A stretch of 41,476 bases of DNA from Bacteroidota bacterium (GCA_020049015.1 JAIFLP010000101.1:1-41476), one strand, 5' to 3'; shown: positions 30,302 through 40,154, counted from the first letter of the stretch. A program made the numbers and translations. The notes: generated by a model not told the origin, from the letters alone.

Positions 30302-30317
30302 CCCTTAAACAGTGCAA

Positions 30318-30509
30318 CTATTCTTCGTTTGCCTGTAATTGCTGAACGTATATGGCTTTTAACTTAGCTTGTCTTAAACGAATTGATGGCTTTGTGAATG
30401 CCTGTCTGTCACGCAATTCCTTTACAGTCCCTGTTTTTTCAAATTTTCTTTTGAATTTTTTAAGGGAGCGTTCTAAATTTTCGCCTTCTTTAATTGGTAC
30501 AATAATCAT
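30318..30509 (-). CDS. rpsU: 30S ribosomal protein S21
   Basis: MIIVPIKEGENLERSLKKFKRKFEKTGTVKELRDRQAFTKPSIRLRQAKLKAIY. Confidence 0.96.
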   Translation of the reverse strand: MIIVPIKEGENLERSLKKFKRKFEKTGTVKELRDRQAFTKPSIRLRQAKLKAIYVQQLQANEE

Positions 30510-30657
30510 AATCCCATTTTTTTTGTGAGCCGCAAATTTATAATTTTTGTTTATAATTATATGTTTTTTTAATTAATATTTTACAATTATTGTTATTAAT
30601 GAACAGAAAAATAGCAATAAAATTGCGTAAAAGGGGATATAACAAGCTTTCTAATAC

Positions 30658-31353
30658 TTAAAAGTTTAAATAGGGCTTTATTTTCAAGGCCAAATCTTCT
30701 GAGATGATGTTGTTACTTATAAGCTCATTCAAACTATTTATTTTCCCGTTGTATTTTTTGAATTTCAAAATATCTCCGGCTATGTTTTTTCTTAGGTAGG
30801 GATGGTTTATAAGTGTTTTGTAATCGGCATCATTTATATTTATCTTTTTTAGCCGTGTTGTATCACATGTTGTATAGGATTGAACTTGCTTCAATAAGCT
30901 CGAGTCAATACCATAGACTTCTGATAATTGTGCTGTACTATACCAACCTCCAAGTTTGCGTCCGTACTTTATAATTCTGGAAGCAATAATAGGTCCAATC
31001 CCTTTTAAAAGTGTTAAATCAGCTGAATCGGCATGATTTAAATCCAAAATAGGAATCACTTTCTCCTCCCTTTGCTTTTTGGCATAAAAAGGTTTCTTGC
31101 TTATGAATTCATTTTTTGTAGTCTTATTTCGATACTTTAGTTTTGGTTTTTTTGGATACACCGCTTGTAATTCCTCTTTTTTATTAAGAGCTTTTAGTAA
31201 ATTAGGATCTATACTATTGGCAGGAGGATTTAAGTATTCATAAATGTATGGAAAAGCCAAGCTAATGAGGATGATAAATACCAATACCAGACTGCCGCGG
31301 AACTCTGATTGTCTTATCCCCCATGGGTTATGTATTAAATTTTTAAAATTCAT
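30658..31353 (-). CDS. ComEA-like helix-hairpin-helix protein with N-terminal TM
   Basis: DLNHADSADLTLLKGIGPIIASRIIKYGRKLGGWYSTAQLSEVYGID and ININDADYKTLINHPYLRKNIAGDILKFK: tandem HhH repeats. Confidence 0.85.
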   Translation of the reverse strand: MNFKNLIHNPWGIRQSEFRGSLVLVFIILISLAFPYIYEYLNPPANSIDPNLLKALNKKEELQAVYPKKPKLKYRNKTTKNEFISKKPFYAKKQREEKVIPILDLNHADSADLTLLKGIGPIIASRIIKYGRKLGGWYSTAQLSEVYGIDSSLLKQVQSYTTCDTTRLKKININDADYKTLINHPYLRKNIAGDILKFKKYNGKINSLNELISNNIISEDLALKIKPYLNF

Positions 31354-31376
31354 TTTCTTAATGGTTTAGGGGTATT

Positions 31377-33671
31377 TTAAAAGGGGTAGCCGATACCAAA
31401 ATTATAGCCAAAGTCGTCGGGTTTGTATTTTGTTGGATTTAACTTCCAACGCTGGTTTTCGGGCAACGCTGGATCACGAAGTTTGATACCTACATCGAAT
31501 CTGAAAATGAAGAAAGAGAAATCGACTCTCAGCCCTGAACCATAGTTGATGGCTATTTCTTTATAGAAGCGGTTAGGGTAAAAAATGTGATCATCGAATC
31601 TGCTCTTTACTGACCAAATATTTCCTGCATCTACGAATAATGCGGCAGCAAAGTTGTTTATTATTTTGAAACGATATTCTATATTGGCTTCTAATTTGAT
31701 ATCGGCTGTTTTAATAGGGAAACCTGTGGTTTTGGTTGTGTCAGAGCCGGGTCCTAAATCTCGGATTTGCCATGCTCGCATACCATTTGCTCCTCCTGAA
31801 AAATATCGTTTTTCAAAAGGCATTGCACGGGAATTTCCGTATGGTAATGCCCAGCCGCCAAAGATGCGGTAAGCAATATGATCGGTGCGGTTTACTGGTC
31901 GATAGAATCTTACGTCAATATCGCTTTTTACATACTGAGCAAATTCTAAATTAAATAATTCATAGGCTCCATTAGTATTTACTTGTTTGTCTGTTAGGTT
32001 GTATATACCCCGCAGAATATTGCCTGCTAATTCCCCTCCAATTCTGAAATACATAGATGGATTATTTTGTGAAGGATTATTGCTGTTGTATATAAATGAC
32101 ATACTAGAGGCTGTTACTATATGGTTATAGTAAATAAACTGATAATAACTATTATTAAAAAAATCGGTTGTTTTAGGTAATTGCACAAAAGTTAATTCAA
32201 AAGGATTAACAAAAAAATTGGTATAAGTATTTCCTTTCCAGTTGTAACCGAAGTTTGTATTAATCATGGTGTATATATAGTCAGGCCTAGCTTGATAATT
32301 ATAAGCTAGTTGTATGTTGGTTTTGGGATTATACTTTTTAACAAAATTTATTTGAGAGAATGGCAGTAATAATTGCGGGATACTGAGTGATAGTTCCGAA
32401 CCAAAAGCGGTAGTGTTATAAATTGTAGGATCATCTTTTTTTCTGAGAGTTTCAAAAGCTCCCCGCACTTTAAATTCTAGTATTTGTGCTCTTTTAAAGA
32501 GGTTTTTATGTTGATACGAAGTGTTAAATGCAATTCCCAAATGACCTGTATTATTGGTTCCTTCAATTTGAGCTTGATATGATTGTCGGTTATAAGCCGA
32601 AAGTGAAATATGAGCATCTAACTGGTAATGACAATCTGTGCTATCATTTAAAGGAACTTCGGTATAAACTATTTGTACTGTTTTGAAATTTCTAAGCGAG
32701 TTTATTTTTTGCAATGTATGTTCAGTTTCACTTGATTTGTATTGGTGTCCGGGAAGGATGTAAACGGATTGTGTTAGCGTGCGGGGTGTATATTTATTAT
32801 TACCATTACTGATGATATAAATATCGTCATGCAGGAGGGTATCAGTGTAAGCCGGTTTTAAATTGTCGGCTTGAGATATATAATCAGGATAGATATAAAC
32901 ATTTCGAATGGAATATCTTTTATGATTTTCCGAGCTAATTCTGTTTGCAGAATCAACTTGCAAATGTTTAGTAAAACCGATGGTAAGATTTACTTTATAA
33001 TTTCCAATACTGGTATCTGCCTCATAGTAAATAAATTCTTTATTAAAAAAATAAAACCCTAAATTCTTAATCAATCCTTCTAGTCTTTCTCTTTCCAGTT
33101 GCAATAAATCCAGATCAAATCGTTGACCTCTATGAATTAATCGAGCCGATGTATCAGGAAGGATATGGTGCATCAGGAGGCTATCATCGAATTTATATTC
33201 TATATTGTTTATAAAATATGGTTTACCGGTTGTGATTTGGTAAGAAGTATAGGATTTTTTATTTTTGAAAACGCTAGTATCAGAAACAACAGGATAAAAA
33301 TATCCTTTATTATTAAGAAAAACATACATCTGATTACGAGTTCTTCTTACTTCCCCTTCATCATAAATTACGGGTTCTTCCCCAATTTTTCTAAGCCATT
33401 TGTTTATTTTGGAACTACTTTTTTCATTCGATTGATTAAATAGCCAAAGGTGAAAACGGCCGCCCAATATTTTTTTATTGGGTTTTTGTTTCAGTATTCG
33501 CTGCAATTCGTAAATCTGAATGGCGCTGTTATCGCAATAAATGCTATTTTTCTCAACTAAATATTTCCCATCGGGTATTTTTTTAGTTGGGTTGCAAGCA
33601 ATTAAAAACAATATTGTAGAACCGTACAGGAATCGCTGCAAATATTTGTATACGTGTATTGTTGATAGCAA
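31377..33671 (-). CDS. BamA/TamA-family outer membrane protein
   Basis: Lipoprotein-like N-terminus (FLIACNPTKKIPDGKYLVEKNSIY), POTRA-like region, C-terminal barrel with FSGGANGMRAWQIRDLGPGS and YGSGLRVDFSFFIFRFDVGIKLRDP. Confidence 0.88.
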   Translation of the reverse strand: MLSTIHVYKYLQRFLYGSTILFLIACNPTKKIPDGKYLVEKNSIYCDNSAIQIYELQRILKQKPNKKILGGRFHLWLFNQSNEKSSSKINKWLRKIGEEPVIYDEGEVRRTRNQMYVFLNNKGYFYPVVSDTSVFKNKKSYTSYQITTGKPYFINNIEYKFDDSLLMHHILPDTSARLIHRGQRFDLDLLQLERERLEGLIKNLGFYFFNKEFIYYEADTSIGNYKVNLTIGFTKHLQVDSANRISSENHKRYSIRNVYIYPDYISQADNLKPAYTDTLLHDDIYIISNGNNKYTPRTLTQSVYILPGHQYKSSETEHTLQKINSLRNFKTVQIVYTEVPLNDSTDCHYQLDAHISLSAYNRQSYQAQIEGTNNTGHLGIAFNTSYQHKNLFKRAQILEFKVRGAFETLRKKDDPTIYNTTAFGSELSLSIPQLLLPFSQINFVKKYNPKTNIQLAYNYQARPDYIYTMINTNFGYNWKGNTYTNFFVNPFELTFVQLPKTTDFFNNSYYQFIYYNHIVTASSMSFIYNSNNPSQNNPSMYFRIGGELAGNILRGIYNLTDKQVNTNGAYELFNLEFAQYVKSDIDVRFYRPVNRTDHIAYRIFGGWALPYGNSRAMPFEKRYFSGGANGMRAWQIRDLGPGSDTTKTTGFPIKTADIKLEANIEYRFKIINNFAAALFVDAGNIWSVKSRFDDHIFYPNRFYKEIAINYGSGLRVDFSFFIFRFDVGIKLRDPALPENQRWKLNPTKYKPDDFGYNFGIGYPF

Positions 33672-33760
33672 ATTATTGATTTTACCACAAAGATAATAGA
33701 AAATGTTTTATAAAGTTCCGGAATATTACTTTTAGGGTATATTTGCATGAAAATAGCAGT

Positions 33761-34543
33761 ATGAAAATCAGCAAAAATGAGATCAAATATATCAGACAAC
33801 TGCATCAGAAGAAATATCGTGATGAGCGAGGGGTATTTATGGCTCAGGGTGAAAAGTTGGTGAAGGAGTGCATACAATTTCAGAAGGGATTAGAGTATTT
33901 GGTGGCAGGTGAAGAATGGATAAAAGAGCAAGGGCGGTATTTTGTAAATAATAATAAATTGCTGGTGAAAGAAGCCAGTTTTTTGGAGATGCAGCAAATT
34001 ACTACTTTAACTACGCCGCCAGAAGTGTTGTTGGTGATGAAGAAATTGTTACCTCCTCAAGATTTAAATCCAGAAAAGGGTAAATGGTCTTTATTATTGG
34101 ATGGGATAAAGGATCCGGGTAATATGGGTACAATATTGCGTTTGGCCGATTGGTTTGGGATTACCAGTGTTTTTTGTACTTTAGGGACAGTTGAATTGTA
34201 TAATCCAAAGGTAATACAAGCCAGTATGGGTGCATTTTTGAGAGTTAATGTGAGTTATATCGAAAATGATTGGCTTGAAAATATGAAAAGGCTAGGCTTT
34301 GATTTGGCAGGTGCTGATTTGGAAGGAAAAAATATTTATGAAGAAGATTTTAGGGGAGGGGGAATTTTGGTATTGGGAAACGAAGCCCATGGATTATCAA
34401 TGGGCTTGGAGGCTTTGTTAAATAAAAAAATAACGATTCCCAGTTTTGGAAAGCGTAAGACTAGTGAATCATTGAATGTAGCGATGGCTACAGCAGTAAT
34501 ATGCGGGGAAATAAGCAGACAGATGATGAATTATTCGAAGTGA
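33761..34543 (+). CDS. TrmH/SpoU-family RNA methyltransferase
   Basis: LLLDGIKDPGNMGTILRLADWFGI (motif 1), ILVLGNEAHGLS (motif 2), IPSFGKRKTSESLNVAMATAVICGEI (motif 3). Start moved from the listed TTG to ATG 33761. Confidence 0.93.
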   Translation: MKISKNEIKYIRQLHQKKYRDERGVFMAQGEKLVKECIQFQKGLEYLVAGEEWIKEQGRYFVNNNKLLVKEASFLEMQQITTLTTPPEVLLVMKKLLPPQDLNPEKGKWSLLLDGIKDPGNMGTILRLADWFGITSVFCTLGTVELYNPKVIQASMGAFLRVNVSYIENDWLENMKRLGFDLAGADLEGKNIYEEDFRGGGILVLGNEAHGLSMGLEALLNKKITIPSFGKRKTSESLNVAMATAVICGEISRQMMNYSK

Positions 34544-35259
34544 AAAGATACCATTACGATTTTCGATGTAAGTTTATCAAACGATCTGGCATACTGCTCA
34601 TTAAAGGGCGCAGGTTCATGTACTAAAACGTCATTAAAACCAAGACACAATTTTATTTCGTAGGCAAATTTAAAATATTGCATATAATTGTCGACACCGA
34701 AGCCTGCTTCTAAATAAAAATCCAAAGGTTTAAGTCTTACATATACTTCACTCTCCTCGTTATAGTCTTTTCGGGCAGCGAGATCGTATTTGGCGCTTAA
34801 TCCGGCAATAAAGTAGGGGGCAAAATTATTAACGCGTTTGGCTCGGTATTTAAAGAGGAAAGGCAGGTCTATAAAATTTGATTCAATGCGCATTTTCGAA
34901 GCCAGTTGATTGCCTTTGTAAAATGATAGGCTGCGCTGCCCAAAATTAATCCCGGGCATGCAACGGAGGTTGAAATACTTGCCCAAGCGCAAATCGGAGA
35001 TAACATTTACTTGAAATCCGGGTTCCATGATGGCAACATCGCCAAAAAGGGTGTCGTTGTTGGCAAAATCGATGGAGCGCCTAAAGCTGAAATCCATTCC
35101 ATTTAAACCGAGAGAAAATCCGAAATGCAAGCGTCTATCGTCATGAGTAGGATCGTTCATCACTTTGGGTTTCTGACCAGATGCTTCATAGTTGAATGTA
35201 AGGGCAGATAAGAATATTATGATATTAATTTTCAGCAAGTGCATATAGGCAAAACGCAT
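34531..35259 (-). CDS. PorT-like outer membrane beta-barrel protein (type IX secretion/gliding)
   Basis: HDDRRLHFGFSLGLNGMDFSF ... GKYFNLRCMPGINFGQRSL ... PFLFKYRAKRVNNFAPYFIAGLSAKYD; sits next to ubiE as porT/sprT often does. Confidence 0.8.
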   Translation of the reverse strand: MRFAYMHLLKINIIIFLSALTFNYEASGQKPKVMNDPTHDDRRLHFGFSLGLNGMDFSFRRSIDFANNDTLFGDVAIMEPGFQVNVISDLRLGKYFNLRCMPGINFGQRSLSFYKGNQLASKMRIESNFIDLPFLFKYRAKRVNNFAPYFIAGLSAKYDLAARKDYNEESEVYVRLKPLDFYLEAGFGVDNYMQYFKFAYEIKLCLGFNDVLVHEPAPFNEQYARSFDKLTSKIVMVSFHFE

Positions 35260-35296
35260 TTGAGGCGAAAATAGTATTTAATTTGCACATTCAAGT

Positions 35297-36025
35297 CTAT
35301 TTTGTACAAAAATAAGCAGAACAAATACCTCCGCTGTATTTTTTTTGTTGAATTGGTTGAAACCCACAAGAGATAAGGATATTTATAAATTCTTCATCTT
35401 GTGGAAACTGCAAAACAGAAGCGGGTAAGTAGGTATATGCTTCTGCATCTTTGGATAAAGTTTTTCCTAAAAAAGGCAGGATAGACTTAAAGTAAAACAG
35501 GTAGAGTTGTTTTAGGGGGAAGAAATGGGGTTTAGAAAATTCGAGAATGAGTACTTTTCCGTTTGGTTTTAAAACACGAAACATTTCAATGAGTCCTTTT
35601 TGAAGGTTTTCAAAATTCCTCACCCCAAACGCAACGGTAATGATATCGAAGCTGTGATCGGGAAAAGTCATATTTTCAGAGTCTCCTGTTTGCAATGAGA
35701 TAATGTGTTGCTGCTTTTTTTTGTTGATTTTTACCCTGCCGTATTCGAGCATTTTTTCGGAGATATCTATACCCACAATTTTTTCGGGTTGAAGTTTCAG
35801 ACAAGCCAAGGCCAAATCGCCTGTACCAGTTGCCACATCAAGAATTACAGGTTTTTTTTCGATGGATAGATTTGATAATATTTTTATGGCATTATATCTC
35901 CAGTAGGTATCAATATGTAAAGAAAGAAAGTGGTTTAAAAAATCATATTTTCCAGCAATATTGTCGAACATGCGGGAAACTTGAGATTTCTTATTATCAG
36001 AATCGGAATAAGGTTTTATTGACAT
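35297..36025 (-). CDS. ubiE: Demethylmenaquinone methyltransferase UbiE/MenG
   Basis: VSRMFDNIAGKYDFLNHFLSLHIDTYWR, VILDVATGTGDLAL, ITVAFGVRNFENLQKGLIEMFRVLKPNG. Start chosen at MSIKPYSDSD. Confidence 0.95.
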   Translation of the reverse strand: MSIKPYSDSDNKKSQVSRMFDNIAGKYDFLNHFLSLHIDTYWRYNAIKILSNLSIEKKPVILDVATGTGDLALACLKLQPEKIVGIDISEKMLEYGRVKINKKKQQHIISLQTGDSENMTFPDHSFDIITVAFGVRNFENLQKGLIEMFRVLKPNGKVLILEFSKPHFFPLKQLYLFYFKSILPFLGKTLSKDAEAYTYLPASVLQFPQDEEFINILISCGFQPIQQKKYSGGICSAYFCTK

Positions 36026-36085
36026 GAATTTTTTGTGCAAAGATATAAAAAGAAAATGGATGGCTTGAACCATCCATTTCTAGAA

Positions 36086-37675
36086 TTATTTTGCAACTGA
36101 TTTTTCATGTATTTCATTTGCTCTACCTGAAGGATCTTCACTTTTCTGCCATTTTGGTACCCATTTAAGAACACTTTTTACAGCATCGATGTGCGGGTAG
36201 TATTTTTCGAATATACTACGGTAGTAGAAAGCCTCTTTAGTAGAGGGTGTATTATGAGGAAATCTTTTGGCAGCGGTTGCAAATTCAGCATCTGATACCA
36301 TTTTTGTTGTATGGGCAACGATGGAATCAATCCAGTTGTATCCAACGCCATCGCTGAATTGTTCCTTTTGTCTCCAAAGAATTTCAGCAGGTAAATAGGG
36401 ATCGTTTTTATCGTCAAAAGCTCTGCGCAGAATGTCTTTCTCCATTTTACCTGCGGCTTTGTTGGGTTGTTTTGATTCGGGATTAAAAGTCATAACAGCA
36501 CCAACAAAATATCTATCTAAGAAAGGCACTCGTACTTCTAAGCCATGAGCCATGGTTGATTTATCGGCACGCAAACAGTCGGCTGTAGATAGGAGGCCAA
36601 CTCGGCGGATGGTTTCTTTTTGGAATTCCTCAGCTGAAGGGGCATTATGGAAATATAAGTATCCACCAAATATTTCATCGGCACCTTCTCCGGATAGTAC
36701 TACCTTGATTCCACTTTCGGTAATTGCCTTGGCCAAAAAGTACATAGGCGTTGAGGCGCGAATGGTAGTTACATCGTATGATTCGAGGTACCAAATAAGT
36801 TTTTCAACAATAGCTATGCCTTCTTCAACTGTAAAAGTGATTTCGTGGTGTTTGGTTCCAATAAATTCTGCAACTTTTCGGGCCGCTTTCATATCAGGAA
36901 CATCGTGATTGAGGCCTACGGAGAAAGAATGTAGCTCTTGATTGGTTCCTCTCATTATGCGTTTGGTAATAGATGAAATAAGGCTAGAATCGAGACCACC
37001 TGACAATAATACACCTAGTGGCACATCGCTCATAAGGCGTTTTTTAGTAGCTAAGGTAAGAGCATCATTTAATTTTACTGTATTACCATCATCTACACCC
37101 TCGTTATAATCAAAATAGCGAGGTTTGTAATATCTTACCAAGCCTTTTTCGCTTGAATAATAATGTCCAGGAGGAAAAGCTTCGAAATGTTCGCATTGGT
37201 CGGCAATAGGTTTCATTTCGGAAGAAAAGTATAAGTTACCTGCTTTGTCTTTACCATAATATAGAGGTTTAACACCAATGGGATCGCGACCGGCTAAAAA
37301 TTTATCACCATCAATTACAACAAAAGAGAAATCACCATCTAGGAAATTGCAAATTTCATCGCCAAATTCTTCATATAAATGTACAATTATTTCGCTGTCG
37401 CAGGTGGTTCTGAAATCATGACTAGGCAGCATGGCGCGCAGTTCAGCGTGGTTATAAATCTCACCATTGTGCACTACCCATGCATTATTGGTGCCCTGTA
37501 TTGGTTGGCGACCCGTTTTTAAATCAATAATGGAGAGTCTTTCGTGTGAAAGGATATATCCATTTGGAGCTTGGTAGATTCCGTTTTCGTCTGGCCCCCT
37601 GTGGCTCATACGGGCTGATAACTGCTTTATTTCCTGCACATCCCGTTTACCTATAACTGCTAATATTCCGCACAT
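36086..37675 (-). CDS. asnB: Asparagine synthase (glutamine-hydrolysing) type B
   Basis: MCGILAVIG N-terminal nucleophile Cys, SHRGPDENG, LLSGGLDSSLISSI PP-loop, GLEVRVPFLD. Confidence 0.97.
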   Translation of the reverse strand: MCGILAVIGKRDVQEIKQLSARMSHRGPDENGIYQAPNGYILSHERLSIIDLKTGRQPIQGTNNAWVVHNGEIYNHAELRAMLPSHDFRTTCDSEIIVHLYEEFGDEICNFLDGDFSFVVIDGDKFLAGRDPIGVKPLYYGKDKAGNLYFSSEMKPIADQCEHFEAFPPGHYYSSEKGLVRYYKPRYFDYNEGVDDGNTVKLNDALTLATKKRLMSDVPLGVLLSGGLDSSLISSITKRIMRGTNQELHSFSVGLNHDVPDMKAARKVAEFIGTKHHEITFTVEEGIAIVEKLIWYLESYDVTTIRASTPMYFLAKAITESGIKVVLSGEGADEIFGGYLYFHNAPSAEEFQKETIRRVGLLSTADCLRADKSTMAHGLEVRVPFLDRYFVGAVMTFNPESKQPNKAAGKMEKDILRRAFDDKNDPYLPAEILWRQKEQFSDGVGYNWIDSIVAHTTKMVSDAEFATAAKRFPHNTPSTKEAFYYRSIFEKYYPHIDAVKSVLKWVPKWQKSEDPSGRANEIHEKSVAK

Positions 37676-37732
37676 AATATTTAAGTTTTAATATTTTTTG
37701 CAATAATAAATTGTAATCAATAATTTCTGATA

Positions 37733-37763
37733 CAAAAATAATAGAAAAATATAAAAAATCAAA
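37733..37763 (-). promoter_or_regulatory. Promoter of asnB
   Basis: Minus strand TTTG-N19-TATTTTTG: exact match to the Bacteroidota consensus, about 58 nt upstream of the asnB ATG. Confidence 0.75.
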
Positions 37764-38124
37764 GAAAAATACGAAAATGTTATAAAAAAACTCAAAAAAC
37801 AGCAAAAATGTATTAATTGTTGATAGAAAATAGATGATTTGATTTAAAATCATCTATTTAATTACAATTTGAATGTTATATATTTTTACTAAAACTATCA
37901 TTTAATTAATAAAATGGTATCATAAAAGGGTAGATGGATGTTGAAAGTCAGGTATTTTTAAAACAACCTTATAGAAGTATAGGGGGACGGGGAAGAAAAA
38001 TCGATATTTAGAAACCTTAGGCTTCAGATTTGAGGTTACAGTTTGATAGTTGTAAATATTGATATGTAAATTGAATATTATAAACGTTAGCACTTTTTAA
38101 GTGCAACTTTTATATTTTTATTTT

Positions 38125-38151
38125 TTGGTTTCAAAAATAATTGTAAATTTG
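38125..38151 (+). promoter_or_regulatory. Putative promoter of the DNA methyltransferase gene
   Basis: TTG (38125-38127), 16 nt, TAAATTTG (38144-38151); spacing shorter than consensus. Confidence 0.45.
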
Positions 38152-38182
38152 TAACCATTGTGTAAGGTTAAGTAATTTGGTT

Positions 38183-39421
38183 ATGAAAGAATATTTAACA
38201 CTGTCTGAAGTAGCAGAATTTGTAGGTAAGAGTAAGGAAACTTTAAGAAGATGGGACAGGGAAGGTAAATTAACAGCTGTTCGTGAACCTATGAGTAATT
38301 ATAGGGTTTATAAACGAGACCAAATTGAAATTTTTTTTAAAGAATTTACAAATTTCAAAATCCAAGCATCAGACCTTAACTATGTTGTACCAGAAAATAA
38401 ATATACCGTATTGGAGTTATTTGCAGGCGCTGGAGGATTAGCTGTTGGTTTGGAAAAAGCAGGATTAAAATGTGTTGCCTTAAATGAAATTGATAAATGG
38501 GCTTGTGAAACATTGCGTACAAATCGTCCTAATTGGAAAGTTTTTGAAGGAGATATTAAGCTGTTTGATTTTTCAGCTTACCATAATAAAATAGATGTTG
38601 TAACTGGAGGTTTCCCATGTCAAGCATTTAGCTATGCTGGCAAAAAACTTGGCTTAAACGATGCACGAGGCACTTTATTTTATGAATTTGCAAGGGTAGT
38701 TAAAGAAGTTAATCCCCCTATATGTATTGGTGAGAATGTTAGAGGCTTATTAAGTCATGAAAATGGCAAAACATTACAAGGCATGATATCTATATTGGAC
38801 GAAATTGGTTATAATGTTGTTCCATATCAAGTTTTAAAAGCCATAAACTATAATGTGCCTCAAAAGCGAGAACGGTTAATAATAGTGGGAATTAGAAAAG
38901 ATATCAATACTAGATATGAATATCCTATTCCAAGTAAAAAAGTTTATAATCTTTATGATGCTCTGAAAAAGGGCGAACTATTTGATTGCAACGTTCCTTT
39001 TTCGGAAGGAGCAAAGTATCCTAATAGTAAGAAAAAAGTATTAGATTTAGTGCCTCAGAAGGGCTATTGGCGAGATTTACCCGTAGAAATACAGAAAGAA
39101 TTTATGGGTCAAAGTTTTTATTTGGGGGGTGGCAAAACAGGAATGGCTCGCAGAATTGGATGGGATGAGCCTTGTTTAACTTTAACTTGTAGTCCTGCTC
39201 AAAAACAAACGGAAAGATGTCATCCAGAGGAGACACGTCCTTTTACAGTTAGAGAATATGCAAGAATCCAAACTTTCCCAGATGATTGGACTTTTTCGGG
39301 TTCTACAGCTCAACAATACAAACAAATAGGAAACGCTGTTCCTGTTAATTTAGGTAAAGAAGTAGGATTCTCAATCGTGAAATTTCTAAACAATTATTAC
39401 CGTGAATTAAAAATGAAATAA
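38183..39421 (+). CDS. DNA (cytosine-5-)-methyltransferase with N-terminal MerR-like helix-turn-helix
   Basis: N-term LTLSEVAEFVGKSKETLRRWDREGKLTAVREPMSNYRVYKRDQIEIFF; MTase motifs VLELFAGAGGLAVGL, GGFPCQAFSYAG, IGENVRGLL, YNVPQKRERLIIVGI, QIGNAVPVNLGKEV. Start set to ATG 38183 (listed start is TTG 38177). Confidence 0.95.
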   Translation: MKEYLTLSEVAEFVGKSKETLRRWDREGKLTAVREPMSNYRVYKRDQIEIFFKEFTNFKIQASDLNYVVPENKYTVLELFAGAGGLAVGLEKAGLKCVALNEIDKWACETLRTNRPNWKVFEGDIKLFDFSAYHNKIDVVTGGFPCQAFSYAGKKLGLNDARGTLFYEFARVVKEVNPPICIGENVRGLLSHENGKTLQGMISILDEIGYNVVPYQVLKAINYNVPQKRERLIIVGIRKDINTRYEYPIPSKKVYNLYDALKKGELFDCNVPFSEGAKYPNSKKKVLDLVPQKGYWRDLPVEIQKEFMGQSFYLGGGKTGMARRIGWDEPCLTLTCSPAQKQTERCHPEETRPFTVREYARIQTFPDDWTFSGSTAQQYKQIGNAVPVNLGKEVGFSIVKFLNNYYRELKMK

Positions 39422-40120
39422 GGGCGAGTACCTTATTTCGTTTGCCAATTCTTCACATCCCTTTTTAAAGAAGTCTTTAGTATTAAGGTTTGCAATACAT
39501 TCATGCAGTGCAATAACCAATTGGTCATAGAAATTCGAAAAACCTGTAATTCTATGCCAAAAATCACGACCAATAAGAACAGGATGAATTTTATCGATTA
39601 TTTTGTAATGCATACTTAATTCTGATTGCTCGCCATAAAGAACACCTACTATAAAGTCAGTATTGTTAATACCTATAAGTGCCTTATTCGTTCTAGCCAA
39701 ATTTATTGTATCGGTAAATTTTTTAATTAAAGGGTTTACATCTTCTGAATTAATAGTATTGGGTCCTGATTTTAATTGACACCATTTTTTTCTACCATCA
39801 ATCTGATCAACAAATTCAATATCCATTCCTTTTATCATAGAACCTTGAGCAATACCAAGTTCAACGAACATGTCCTGAATTCTAGTGCCAAATGAGGTAT
39901 TAATGGAGGTTCCTAAAACTCTAGGATAAAACAATGCTTTTGCTACGCCTTCGGGACTATATTTATCATCCAATACCTTAGATAAATACTTTACAACTAT
40001 TGGATTGATGTTATAAGATTTAAGTTTTGTATGGTTTTTAAGTGATGAGTTTATATGTTGCTGAAATATATTCTTTTCAAAATAGACTACAATAATTTTA
40101 ATAAGTTCCTTTTCAGTCAT
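39407..40120 (-). CDS. PmeII-like Type II restriction endonuclease
   Basis: YNINPIVVKYLSKVL..SPEGVAKALFYPRVLGTSINTSFGTRIQ...GMDIEFVDQIDGRKKWCQLKSGPNTIN (PD-(D/E)xK-like D...QLK); tail-to-tail with the m5C MTase. Confidence 0.85.
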   Translation of the reverse strand: MTEKELIKIIVVYFEKNIFQQHINSSLKNHTKLKSYNINPIVVKYLSKVLDDKYSPEGVAKALFYPRVLGTSINTSFGTRIQDMFVELGIAQGSMIKGMDIEFVDQIDGRKKWCQLKSGPNTINSEDVNPLIKKFTDTINLARTNKALIGINNTDFIVGVLYGEQSELSMHYKIIDKIHPVLIGRDFWHRITGFSNFYDQLVIALHECIANLNTKDFFKKGCEELANEIRYSPLFHF

Positions 40121-40154
40121 TTTTATAAATTATGTATAAAGCCTATGAAATTTA

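Noticed and set aside
33743-33760. TTG-initiated N-terminal extension of the TrmH-like protein
   Set aside because: Overlaps a TATATTTG promoter-like element; ATG at 33761 gives the canonical start MKISKNEIKYIRQL.
34531-34543. 13-nt convergent overlap of trmH-like and porT-like genes
   Set aside because: Ordinary tail-to-tail overlap in a compact genome; no further structure seen.
37647-37853. 68-aa minus-strand ORF upstream of asnB
   Set aside because: Phe/Ile/Tyr-rich translation of an AT-rich promoter region; it overlaps the clear TTTG-N19-TATTTTTG promoter.
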